A stretch of 34,693 nt of DNA, taken from contig NBLY01000005.1 of assembly GCA_002084665.1 (NCBI GenBank), positions 1-34,693 of the forward strand, read 5' to 3'. This document shows, one piece after another, positions 9,535 to 18,778 of this stretch. The first letter of the stretch is position 1, and each line of letters opens with the position of its first letter. Made by a program: the position numbers and the translations under genes. Source of the DNA: Desulfobacteraceae bacterium 4572_35.2. GTDB taxonomy: Bacteria; Desulfobacterota; Desulfuromonadia; Desulfuromonadales; Desulfuromonadaceae. The notes beneath the pieces were generated by a model, which did no database searches, had not been told where the DNA came from, and saw nothing but the letters and a program-made list of their open reading frames with translations.

Positions 9535-9966
9535 ATGGAGAATGTTACGTCACAATTACCTTTATCAGCACTCACGCTGCTGCCACATCGACCGCCAATG
9601 ATCCTTGTCGATCAGTTGGTCGAATTTGAAGTAGGGCAGGGACGCGTTTCAGCAACGGTTGATGCAAAGGATCTGTTTGTTACTCAAGATGGCACCTTGG
9701 AGAGCGTTGTGTTGATAGAGTTGGTCGCTCAAAGTTATGCCACCATCAAGGGCTATGCTGACCTGATCAATCAGCGTTCAGTACAGCGCGGTTTTTTGGT
9801 CGGTAGTCGCACCTTTAAAGTGTTGCGTTGCCCCCATGTTGGTGAGTCGTTAATGATTGATATTACCACCGTTGCCGAGTTGGATAGTTTTTCAGTGATC
9901 AATGGTGTCATACGGGTTGGTGATGAAGTGATTGCCGAAGGGAGTGTTAAGTTATGGTTGCCCTGA
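9535..9966 (+). CDS. FabZ/ApeP-like 3-hydroxyacyl-ACP dehydratase (hotdog fold)
   Basis: LLPHRPPMILVDQLVEFE; hotdog-length protein of 143 aa; position in cluster. Confidence 0.75.
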   Translation: MENVTSQLPLSALTLLPHRPPMILVDQLVEFEVGQGRVSATVDAKDLFVTQDGTLESVVLIELVAQSYATIKGYADLINQRSVQRGFLVGSRTFKVLRCPHVGESLMIDITTVAELDSFSVINGVIRVGDEVIAEGSVKLWLP

Positions 9967-10601
9967 AATGGTGTTTAACGCTGTTGCTGTGGCTTAGTAT
10001 CACCTTACCCGCTATGGGTTGGACGACTGAAGTTGCTCTGAGTGCTGAAGTAACGCAGCGCCTCGCTGTTGCCGCGCAACAGGTCGAAACATTACACAGT
10101 GATTTTGTCCAAGAAAAATACCTGAGTATATTTGAAGAAAAATTGATCTCAACGGGGCAGTTTTATTATCAAAAACCAGATCAGCTACGTTGGGAGTTGT
10201 TGGAGCCGGTTGGTTCAGGTTTTGTCATTACTGGTGATTCAGGTCAACGCTGGCATGAGCGCATTGACGGTAGTGAATCATTTAAGCTCGATCAAGACCC
10301 GGCCATGGCACTGATTGCAGAGCAATTGTTTGCGTGGGCAAAAGCCGATTTAGCATGGATAAAGCAAAACTACACCATCAGTGTGGTGAGTGAACAGCCG
10401 ATACAACTGAAGCTGGTTCCCCTTGAAGCGGCGGCACAATTTCTCAGTCATTTAATGATCACTTTTAACGATAGCGATCGCTATGTGGTCGCCGTTGAAA
10501 TACATGAAAGTGATGGCGATTCGACTCGAATCAACTTTAACAACTCTGTGGTAAATAGTGAAATAAACGACGCTATTTTTAGCGATAGGTGTTTAAAGTA
10601 G
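9954..10601 (+). CDS. LolA-like outer-membrane lipoprotein carrier-related protein
   Basis: Signal peptide, then VETLHSDFVQEKYLSIFEEKLISTGQFYYQKPDQLRWELLEP, a LolA-type N-terminal pattern. Confidence 0.8.
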   Translation: MVALKWCLTLLLWLSITLPAMGWTTEVALSAEVTQRLAVAAQQVETLHSDFVQEKYLSIFEEKLISTGQFYYQKPDQLRWELLEPVGSGFVITGDSGQRWHERIDGSESFKLDQDPAMALIAEQLFAWAKADLAWIKQNYTISVVSEQPIQLKLVPLEAAAQFLSHLMITFNDSDRYVVAVEIHESDGDSTRINFNNSVVNSEINDAIFSDRCLK

Positions 10602-13010
10602 ATGTTCGTAACTTTGTATGAACTGTTAGCTAAACGCTCTGGTTTGTTGCTGCTTAGTTACGCTGTTTTTGCCGTACTAAGTGTGAGTTGTATTCTCTTT
10701 ATTCAGCAAAGTGAGAATATCGAGTCGTTATTACCCGATACAGCTGGTACTGAAGTTCGGCGAGATTTTAATTGGCTCCAAAAAGCGCCCTTTGCTCGTA
10801 AGGTGCTGATTGATCTTCATGCACAGCCCGAAGTGACCGCCGAGCAATTAAAAGAGACGGCGTTAACGCTGCATGGTGCCGTGACCCCTTTTTTTACCAA
10901 AGTGTTAAGTGGCCCACCATTGGAGGTGCAGCATAACTTGCCGGCGTTGTTGTTACAGGCGTTGCCTAATCTGGTTAGCGAAAACGATTTAATGGTCATT
11001 GAACAGCGCTTACAGCAACACAGCATTCGCCAACAATTAACCCAACTACGTGAACAACTATTTACCCCACAAGGGTGGATGACCAAGCAGCAGCTGCAAC
11101 GCGATCCGTTAGCGTTGTGGCAGATTAGTGCCGGCCATTTACGCCATCTAAATCCGATGGCACATTCGGATCAACAGCAACGCGATTTTGTCAGTCGCGA
11201 TGGCCGCCATCGCTTAATTGTCGCCGATACCGATATTGCCATTGGTGATGTGATTGCCGGTGGCAAATTGATGGATCAAGTGCAGCAGTGTGTTGATCTT
11301 TACGTACCAGCGGGGATCACTGCCACGGTAATCAGCGGTCACCAGTATACCATTGCCAATGCGCGTACCATTCAGCGTGATCTACGGGTGGTGCTCGGTG
11401 TGTCAACTGTTGCCATTTTGCTGATTTTTATTTTGGCCTTACGCAGTTGGCGCGCGTTGTTTGTGTTTATGTTGCCCGCTTCGGTATTGGGTTTTTCAGC
11501 CGCAACGGTGTCGCTATTTTTCCCAACAGTATCGGGAATCACCATTGGCTTTGGTGCGGTGTTGCTCGGCATAACGGTTGATTTTACCTTGCATGTGTAT
11601 TTTTCATTGCGCCACAGCGGTCAGCCGCAACAACAATTACGCCGCTTAACCCCGCCGTTGATCGGGGGGGCGTTAACCAGCTTTTTAGCCTTTAGTGTGT
11701 TGTTGGCATCATCGCTACCCGGTCAGCGTCAATTAGCCGTTTTTTCCATGACAGCGATTATGCTGGCAGCGTTGCTGGCCTTGATTGTTATGCCCCACCT
11801 TTGTGGCCGTAGTGATAAACGGCACCATCACAGCTGTGATGATTCAGTACCATTACCGCAACGGGGCAAGGGGGTTGTTGTCATTTGGGTGTTGGTGATG
11901 CTGCTGTGCGCCGTGGCGGCACCACAGCTCCAGTTTGACGGTGATATGCGTAGTTTGAGTGTGTCGACTCCGTCATTACGTGCCGGCGAGCAACAGTTAC
12001 GCCAGGTTTGGGGCAACATGCGTAGCAGCGCGTTGTTGTTTGCCCGCGGTGAAACTCTCGATGAAGCGCTGGTGGTAAACGATGAGATCTATCGCGTGGT
12101 GGCGGGACAACAAAGTATTGCTGATCCTGAAAAACCGCCGCACCTTGTCAGTTTAGCCAGTATTTTGCCGTCGCCACAGCAGCAACAACGTAGCCGTGAA
12201 TTGTGGCATAAATTCTGGCTAAAGCATCAACAGCGGCTTGTCGAACGGTTACAGCAACAGGGCGGCGAGATCGGCTTTTCATCTTCGGCTTTTAAGCCGT
12301 TTATCTCTTGGCTTAATCAGCCGACTGCTGGCGTTGACCTTAACTTTTGGCACCAAGCAGGTTTTACTGACGCAATGAGCGGCTTGATGATTGATGATTC
12401 GAGTTCAACCTCAGCTACAAGTGGGGTGGCCTTAATCTCATTGATTGACGAAACTGAATTGACTCCACAGCTACAACAGCAGTTGGCTGCCGTTGATAAT
12501 ACCATTGTCATTGCCCAAGGGATTTTTCGTCAGCAATTGAGTCAGGCGTTAGCTCACGATTTTATCCGTTTTATCATCATGGCGTTAGTGGTAGTGGTGG
12601 CGGTATTGGTTGTTTGGTATCGGCGTCTCTCGTCGGTGCTGTTAGCGTTGCTGCCTGTTGGTAGCGGCATGCTGTTTATGTTTGGCGCAATGGGCTGGTT
12701 TGGATTAAGTTTTAATCTGTTTAACGTGATTGCTGCGATCCTAATTATTGGTTTGGGGGTCGATTACGGTATTTTTATGCTCAGTCGTTGCGATGGTAGT
12801 GGCTGTCAACAATCTGAACATGCGGTGTTGGTGTCAGCGTTAACCACCTTGGCCGGTTTTGGCTCATTGGTGTTGGCCCAACATCCAGCAATGCACTCCA
12901 TTGGGGTGACGGTACTGTTTGGTATTAGTGCTGCGGTGCTAACGGCGTTGTGCGTTGTGCCAGCGATCTATCAACGCTTAAATCGTGAGCAAAGCGGTGG
13001 TGAAAGATGA
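10602..13010 (+). CDS. MMPL/RND-superfamily exporter
   Basis: 802 aa with two TM blocks; GFGAVLLGITVDFTLHVYFSLR and IIGLGVDYGIFMLSR motifs. Confidence 0.88.
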   Translation: MFVTLYELLAKRSGLLLLSYAVFAVLSVSCILFIQQSENIESLLPDTAGTEVRRDFNWLQKAPFARKVLIDLHAQPEVTAEQLKETALTLHGAVTPFFTKVLSGPPLEVQHNLPALLLQALPNLVSENDLMVIEQRLQQHSIRQQLTQLREQLFTPQGWMTKQQLQRDPLALWQISAGHLRHLNPMAHSDQQQRDFVSRDGRHRLIVADTDIAIGDVIAGGKLMDQVQQCVDLYVPAGITATVISGHQYTIANARTIQRDLRVVLGVSTVAILLIFILALRSWRALFVFMLPASVLGFSAATVSLFFPTVSGITIGFGAVLLGITVDFTLHVYFSLRHSGQPQQQLRRLTPPLIGGALTSFLAFSVLLASSLPGQRQLAVFSMTAIMLAALLALIVMPHLCGRSDKRHHHSCDDSVPLPQRGKGVVVIWVLVMLLCAVAAPQLQFDGDMRSLSVSTPSLRAGEQQLRQVWGNMRSSALLFARGETLDEALVVNDEIYRVVAGQQSIADPEKPPHLVSLASILPSPQQQQRSRELWHKFWLKHQQRLVERLQQQGGEIGFSSSAFKPFISWLNQPTAGVDLNFWHQAGFTDAMSGLMIDDSSSTSATSGVALISLIDETELTPQLQQQLAAVDNTIVIAQGIFRQQLSQALAHDFIRFIIMALVVVVAVLVVWYRRLSSVLLALLPVGSGMLFMFGAMGWFGLSFNLFNVIAAILIIGLGVDYGIFMLSRCDGSGCQQSEHAVLVSALTTLAGFGSLVLAQHPAMHSIGVTVLFGISAAVLTALCVVPAIYQRLNREQSGGER

Positions 13011-13699
13011 TCAGATATAATTGGCCATGGAGGTCGAAATGGCAATCTCTTAAATTAGCGATGGTGTTGGTCTGTTGCGCGCTAGTGGTTGGTTGTGCTA
13101 ACCACCCATTTGAGCGTCATCAACCGCAACCGCTACCTGAGTTGACAGCCCAGCAATTGGTCGATAGTTGGTGGTTAGTAACTGGTCACCGCTATCTATG
13201 TCGCCATAGTGGCTTGCTCGAAGTGTTCATGCGTAAGGTAGCCCTTGAAGGGGTGGTGAAGGTTGATACCACCCAGCAAACGGCGCGCCTTGTTGCTATG
13301 GATACTATGGGAGTTAAATTGTTCGATCTCTTGGTCACTAAACAAGGGCATCAGTTGAACTATTTGTTGCCGCTATTGGAGGAACATCCGCAGTTGCCAA
13401 AAATGGTGGCCAAGAGTCTGCGCGCCATTTTTTTACAACCTAATCCGTCCGTTCAACAGCGCTTAATTCGGCGTGAGCGTCGTAGTGTGTTGGTGGCCGA
13501 CAGTGGTGATTCCTTTGAATTTATTGGCATGCCGGTGCGTTTGAATCGCAAAGTGGTGTCCTCAGAGCAACATAGTTGGAACGTCGAATATAATCAATAT
13601 CTTGATCAAAATGGCCTTTGGGCACCGACGGGTATTGTATTAACTGATGATAGCGGTTTTCGTCTAACGTTATGGATTCAAGAGATAAGAGAGTTGTAA
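13007..13699 (+). CDS. DUF3261-like lipoprotein
   Basis: Lipobox VVGC after a hydrophobic stretch; gene order after LolA-like and MMPL as in aryl-polyene clusters. Confidence 0.65.
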   Translation: MIRYNWPWRSKWQSLKLAMVLVCCALVVGCANHPFERHQPQPLPELTAQQLVDSWWLVTGHRYLCRHSGLLEVFMRKVALEGVVKVDTTQQTARLVAMDTMGVKLFDLLVTKQGHQLNYLLPLLEEHPQLPKMVAKSLRAIFLQPNPSVQQRLIRRERRSVLVADSGDSFEFIGMPVRLNRKVVSSEQHSWNVEYNQYLDQNGLWAPTGIVLTDDSGFRLTLWIQEIREL

Positions 13700-14079
13700 T
13701 GAGTCAAATGCGAAATGCTTTGCTAGAGTGCCAAACCGCTGCCGCTACCCTAATAGATGGTGTGGTGTGCCAACGCTATTGTTTACCTGCTGATTTTGTC
13801 GGTTTTGATGGTCATTTTCCCGATTATCCGATTGTGCCGGCGGTGGTGCAAATTTTGATGGCCCAAATTGTTGCTGAACAGCATCTGGTTGCCCAACTGT
13901 CGATTGGTGCCATTGATCGGTCGAAATTTCACCGTCAACTTAAACCCTTCGATCTGATTGATACCTATTGCCAACCGAAACAGGTGCGCGGCAAATCGGT
14001 GATCGACTGTCAGTTGAAGATTGATGATGAGGTGGTAGCGGCTTTTTGGTTGGTGTTGAATGGGGAGGATCAAGGATGA
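13699..14079 (+). CDS. ApeI/FabA-like hotdog dehydratase family protein
   Basis: DGHFPDYPIVPAVVQI motif; ATG at 13699 overlaps the upstream TAA. Confidence 0.72.
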   Translation: MSQMRNALLECQTAAATLIDGVVCQRYCLPADFVGFDGHFPDYPIVPAVVQILMAQIVAEQHLVAQLSIGAIDRSKFHRQLKPFDLIDTYCQPKQVRGKSVIDCQLKIDDEVVAAFWLVLNGEDQG

Positions 14080-14534
14080 AAAAACGGTGGTTTCCCAAGG
14101 TAGATAACGCGCCAGAACCTTTGAGCTTCACCGTTGAACGCCAAGTTCGCTTTGAAGAGGTTGATGCCATCGGTATTGTTTGGCATGGCCGTTATCCCAG
14201 CTATTTTGAAGATGCGCGTACTGCTCTGTGTGCTCAATTTGGTCTAGGTTATATGGATTTTCACGCCAAAGGGGTGATCGTGCCGATTAAGCAGATGCAT
14301 ATTGATTATCGCCTACCGCTGCGCTTTGAAGAGCTGTTTACCATTGAGGGGCGTTGGCATTGGAGTGAAGCGGCACGAGTTAATATTGAATTTATTTTAC
14401 GTAATCAACAGCAACAGATTGTGACAACTGGCTATTCAGTACAGATGATGTTAGACCATGACTCGAATATTTTGGTGGTTCCACCCACCTTTTATCAGCA
14501 ATTTCTCCAGCGCTGGAAAGAGGGCAAACTGTGA
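14076..14534 (+). CDS. Acyl-CoA/ACP thioesterase (4-hydroxybenzoyl-CoA thioesterase-like)
   Basis: VRFEEVDAIGIVWHGRYPSYFEDARTAL hotdog thioesterase signature. Confidence 0.85.
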   Translation: MKKRWFPKVDNAPEPLSFTVERQVRFEEVDAIGIVWHGRYPSYFEDARTALCAQFGLGYMDFHAKGVIVPIKQMHIDYRLPLRFEELFTIEGRWHWSEAARVNIEFILRNQQQQIVTTGYSVQMMLDHDSNILVVPPTFYQQFLQRWKEGKL

Positions 14535-15673
14535 TGAATCGATCCGTACATATTACTGATTACGCTTTGGTTACTGGTTTAGGTTGTGATGTTAAGACAG
14601 TGTGGTCGCGTTTAGTTGCTGGTGACAGTGCGATTCGCCCTGTTGAGCATTTCAAGACCACGAATTGCTTGGCAAAGAGCGCAGCATTAGTGAACGATTT
14701 GCCCTGTCAGGCCGGTGAGTCGCGCCTTTATCCGATACTGGAACAGTTGCTAGAGCAACTTGATTGTGTGCCACAAAGTGCGCGTTTGATCACTGCGACC
14801 ACCAAGGGCGCGATTGATCTGCTTGAAAACGACTGTCAGCACCACGGTCAGGTTAGCGCTGCCGCTGCCGTGGTGCCAAGTAGCATGACCAGTTGGCTGG
14901 CTCGCCAACTTGATGTAGACGATAATGGTATCAACATCAACGCCGCCTGTGCTTCATCGACCTTAGCGATTGCGCGTGGGGCTGGATTGATCGCTCATGG
15001 TGTTGCCGAGGTGGTGGTGGTCTGTTGTGCGGATATTGTCAGTGAATTTGTTTTGTCAGGTTTCTCGGCGTTGCAGGCGCTTTCAGATCAACCGAGTCGG
15101 CCCTTTGATGTCGATCGCAACGGCCTCACCCTCGGTGAGGGTGCTGCGGCGGTGGTGCTGATGAGCGAAGATGCGGCACAGCGTTATCATCGCGTTAAGC
15201 ACGCTGAAGTGTGTGGCTGGGGGGCTGCGAACGATGCCAACCATATTACTGCACCAGCACGCGATGGCTGTGGTTTGATTCAAACGGTGCGGCAAACATT
15301 GAATCGCGCCCAAGTGAAGGCCGATGAGGTGGCAGCAATCAGTGCTCATGGTACCGGAACGGTTTATAACGATATGATGGAACTCACTGCTTTTAAAGCT
15401 ATTTTTGGCGAACGACCACTACCAATCTCATCCATTAAAGGTGCGCTAGGTCATACCCTTGGTGCTGCCGGTGGTATTGAGGTGGTACTCGGTATTGCCA
15501 GTTTGAATGACCAACTGGTGCCACCGACCTGTGGCTGCGTGAATCCAGAACCGCTTGGCGTAGGGCAGATTAGCGCCACAGCGCAACCGTTTAGCGGTGA
15601 TCTGTTGCTATCGACCAATTCTGGCTTTGGTGGTGTGAACGCCGCACTATTGTTAAGACGGGGGCAGCAATGA
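14534..15673 (+). CDS. Beta-ketoacyl synthase (KS-3)
   Basis: NAACASSTLAIARG active site; SAHGTGTVYNDMME; SIKGALGHTLGAAGG; NSGFGGVNAALLL. Confidence 0.9.
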   Translation: MNRSVHITDYALVTGLGCDVKTVWSRLVAGDSAIRPVEHFKTTNCLAKSAALVNDLPCQAGESRLYPILEQLLEQLDCVPQSARLITATTKGAIDLLENDCQHHGQVSAAAAVVPSSMTSWLARQLDVDDNGININAACASSTLAIARGAGLIAHGVAEVVVVCCADIVSEFVLSGFSALQALSDQPSRPFDVDRNGLTLGEGAAAVVLMSEDAAQRYHRVKHAEVCGWGAANDANHITAPARDGCGLIQTVRQTLNRAQVKADEVAAISAHGTGTVYNDMMELTAFKAIFGERPLPISSIKGALGHTLGAAGGIEVVLGIASLNDQLVPPTCGCVNPEPLGVGQISATAQPFSGDLLLSTNSGFGGVNAALLLRRGQQ

Positions 15674-16362
15674 TGAATTGTAACGTGGCAGGTTTTGGTT
15701 GGGTGGCAGTCGATGGTCTTGGCGCAGGCAAGTCGGGTACGTTTCATGGTTTTACCGCTGGTGAACTTGCCCCAGTAACACGCCAAGATCTGTTCGACCG
15801 TCCTGATCGTCGTTTTGGTCGCATGGACTCGTTCTCGAAACTCGGCTTGGCAGCGATCACCTTTGCTCTGCGCGATGCTGGCTTAGAAGAGTGGCAAGAG
15901 AAGCGATCCGTCGGTATTTTAGCCGATACGTTTAGCGGTTGTTTGCAAACGGATTGCGATTATTTTAATAGCGTTATTCCTGATGAGGGCGTTTTTGCCA
16001 GCCCGCAACTTTTTGCCTACACCCTATCGAACACTTTTTTAGGCGAGGCGGCACTACGTTTTGGTCTGACTGGCAATTGCCAAGTGGTTAATTGTTGTGC
16101 TGATGACGGCCTGTCGGTGATTCATCAAGCCATAGAGTCGATCCAGTGGGGCGAAGATGAACGGGTGGTTGTTGGCTTTTGTGAGCTAAGTTCGAACGGC
16201 GCATTAAACGCTCCAGGGGCTTTGTTTATGGTGCTTGAAGCGGCCGATGTGGCTCGATCATCGTTAATGGCGCTAACGATTAACCAACAGGGGGCAATGA
16301 GTTGTCATGGTAAGTCTGTTGATACGGTAACTATGTTGGTAGAGGTTTTAGCTGGTACTTGA
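15670..16362 (+). CDS. Short KS-like protein (ketoacyl-synthase N-terminal-like, ApeC-type partner)
   Basis: RMDSFSKLGLAAITFALRDAGL, VNCCADDGLSVIHQA; 231 aa; start overlaps the KS-3 stop; no C-terminal KS half. Confidence 0.65.
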   Translation: MMNCNVAGFGWVAVDGLGAGKSGTFHGFTAGELAPVTRQDLFDRPDRRFGRMDSFSKLGLAAITFALRDAGLEEWQEKRSVGILADTFSGCLQTDCDYFNSVIPDEGVFASPQLFAYTLSNTFLGEAALRFGLTGNCQVVNCCADDGLSVIHQAIESIQWGEDERVVVGFCELSSNGALNAPGALFMVLEAADVARSSLMALTINQQGAMSCHGKSVDTVTMLVEVLAGT

Positions 16363-16459
16363 TCCATTCTTAAGTCTCTGCGATCACTCGTTTAGATTAA
16401 AGCCGACATTGTGGTATTGGAAAAGAGCAGTCTGGAGCTGGAAAAAAGGTGCTGGAGTA

Positions 16460-17323
16460 ATGGAGAAATCTATAGATCAAAGCAGTAAAATTATTCTGTT
16501 TCAAAGTCGTCAAATAAGGCGAGTTTGGCACAAGGAAGCATGGTTTTATTCTTTGGTAGATATTATCGGTGCATTAACTGAAAGTGTTAATCCTACAGAT
16601 TACCTTAAAAAACTGCGTAAAAGAGATGAAGAGTTAGCGAACTACCTAGGGACAAATTGTCCCCAGGTAGCCATGTTGACTGTAACGGGTAAACACCGAA
16701 AGATTCTGGCGGGAAATACTCAAGATGTTTTTCGTTTGATCCAGACTATCCCCAGCAAAAAAGCTGAACCATTCAAACGTTGGTTGGCAAAAGTTGGACA
16801 AGAACGAATAGATGAAATAGAAAATCCAGAGCTTGCACAAGAACGGATGAAAGCCCTGTACGAACAAAAAGGCTACCCCAAAGATTGGATTGATAAACGC
16901 TTACGAGGCATGGCCGTGCGTCAGAATCTGACCGATGAGTGGCAACAACGGGGCATAGAAAATCAAAAAGATTACGCTATTTTAACTGCTGAAATATCTA
17001 AAGCTACTTTTGGTATGACACCCAGCGAATACAAAAATCATAAAAATATCCCGACAAAATCCAAAGTCAATTTGCGCGATAATATGACAGATTTAGAGCT
17101 GATTTTTACCATGTTGGGTGAAAAAGTAACCACCGAAATATCAGAACAAGAAAAACCTGACACTTTTTCTGACAATAAAAAAGTTGCCAAGCGTGGTGGT
17201 ACGGTTGCTGGCAATGCCAGAAAAGATACCGAAAAAGAGTTGGGAAGAAGCGTTATTTCTAACGATAATTATTTATCCGATCAATTGCCTGACAATGTGT
17301 CGGGCAAGCTTGAGGATAAATAA
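16460..17323 (+). CDS. dinD: DinD-like (DNA damage-inducible protein D / BRO-N domain) protein
   Basis: IRRVWHKEAWFYSLVDIIGALTES, YLKKLRKRDEEL, GTNCPQVAML, FRLIQTIPSKKAEPFKRWLAKVGQERIDEIENPELAQERMKALYEQKGY. ATG at 16460 preferred over the ORF start. Confidence 0.82.
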   Translation: MEKSIDQSSKIILFQSRQIRRVWHKEAWFYSLVDIIGALTESVNPTDYLKKLRKRDEELANYLGTNCPQVAMLTVTGKHRKILAGNTQDVFRLIQTIPSKKAEPFKRWLAKVGQERIDEIENPELAQERMKALYEQKGYPKDWIDKRLRGMAVRQNLTDEWQQRGIENQKDYAILTAEISKATFGMTPSEYKNHKNIPTKSKVNLRDNMTDLELIFTMLGEKVTTEISEQEKPDTFSDNKKVAKRGGTVAGNARKDTEKELGRSVISNDNYLSDQLPDNVSGKLEDK

Positions 17324-17509
17324 TGGAGCATTACTGGAAATATTTGAAATTTTCCAGAAGATCATTCCTTTGGTGGTTTGGTAAGGAGTTGATGATGAAA
17401 AAGTGTATGCAAAATTGAATAGTTAAGATGATAAGATGTTTTATATATAAAAATTTTGTCTTTGATGACCAATCATTGATAATGACGGATTGATGAGGAG
17501 TACAAATTT

Positions 17510-18778
17510 ATGAGAATGAAACTGGTTTATCCACGCTGGGCTAAATTAGAACGTCAAACCGAATTTCACTTGCCACCCCATGGCCCTGTTGTGTTTGCCG
17601 CAACCTTGCCAGACGAAGTGGATGTGAGTTTTGTTGATGAGAACGTGCAGACTCTTGACTTCAATGAATCGACCGACTTGGTTGCCTTATCAGTGATGTT
17701 GACCTGTCAATTGCCACGTGCTTTTGAGATTGCCGCTGAGTTTCGTGAGCGTGGTATCCCTGTCATGTTTGGTGGTATTGCCGTCATGTTGCACGCTGAA
17801 GAGGTGCAACAACATGCCGACTGCGTTTTCCTTGGTGAGACCGAAGGGCGGATGCAAACGGTGGTGGATGACTTCAATAATGGTTGCCTGAAGAAGGTTT
17901 ACAACTTCATGCATCAACATCCACCGATTGAACTGGTGGGTACCGCACGGCGTGAAATTTTAGACCGTGACCTTTACAACTACCGTGGCGTGCAAATGCT
18001 TGATCTGGTCCACACCTCGCGTGGCTGTAAGTTTAAGTGTTTCCCGTGCTGTACTGGTTATCTCGGTGGTCAGCAGTTTCGTCCCCGTCCCATCGATCAG
18101 GTGATTGCAGAGCTGGAAGCGATCCCTAATAACCGTCTGTTCTTGGTCGATAATTCGATGGCGCAGGATAAACAGTGGTTGTTGGAACTGTTTGAGGCCA
18201 TGAAGCCGCTCAAGAAAAAATGGGTATCTCATCCGCTGTTGGATGACGATGAAGTGCTCAAAGCTGCCGCTGATGCAGGGGCATGGTACGTCTATCAAGC
18301 GGTGTTCAATACCTCTGATGTGATTCGTGACCGCGTGAAACGTCTGAAGGATCATGGTATTGGCGTTGAGGGAACCATCCTTCTCGGTACCGATGAGCAA
18401 AGTGAAAGTGATATCCGTCATCTGGTCGATTTCTTGATGGAGATCGAGTTGGATGTGGCAGAATTTACTATCATGACCCCGTTTTTGAAGTCACCATTAC
18501 GGACGCAAATGGAAAAAGAGAACCGTATCCTATCCAATAATTGGGGCGACTATACTGCTGATAAGGTGGTGTTTCAACCCAAGCAGATGACACCCGACAA
18601 ACTGCAAGAGTTGTTTTACTATGCCTGGGATACCTTCAATGCCGATGGTGGTTATCAGTTGAAAATGGGTAAGCTGTTTAAGCAGGTCATTACCCGTGAA
18701 ATTGAAGATGGAACCTATCGTCGTTATGACACCAAGCGTCGTCGTCGTTTTAATGTGAAGGATGCGGGAGTAAAATAA
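17510..18778 (+). CDS. B12-binding-domain radical SAM protein (rSAM-1)
   Basis: N-terminal cobalamin-binding-like domain; HTSRGCKFKCFPCC gives CX3CX2C. Confidence 0.88.
   Translation: MRMKLVYPRWAKLERQTEFHLPPHGPVVFAATLPDEVDVSFVDENVQTLDFNESTDLVALSVMLTCQLPRAFEIAAEFRERGIPVMFGGIAVMLHAEEVQQHADCVFLGETEGRMQTVVDDFNNGCLKKVYNFMHQHPPIELVGTARREILDRDLYNYRGVQMLDLVHTSRGCKFKCFPCCTGYLGGQQFRPRPIDQVIAELEAIPNNRLFLVDNSMAQDKQWLLELFEAMKPLKKKWVSHPLLDDDEVLKAAADAGAWYVYQAVFNTSDVIRDRVKRLKDHGIGVEGTILLGTDEQSESDIRHLVDFLMEIELDVAEFTIMTPFLKSPLRTQMEKENRILSNNWGDYTADKVVFQPKQMTPDKLQELFYYAWDTFNADGGYQLKMGKLFKQVITREIEDGTYRRYDTKRRRRFNVKDAGVK

Noticed and set aside
15670-16362. Truncated KS pseudogene
   Set aside because: Short standalone KS-N-terminal-like proteins of ~230-250 aa are normal in aryl-polyene-type clusters, and the ORF has intact start/stop overlap with KS-3.
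17330-17375. Terminator after the DinD-like gene (CTGGAAA...TTTCCAG)
   Set aside because: AT-rich 7-bp stem with no clear T-tract; too weak to call.
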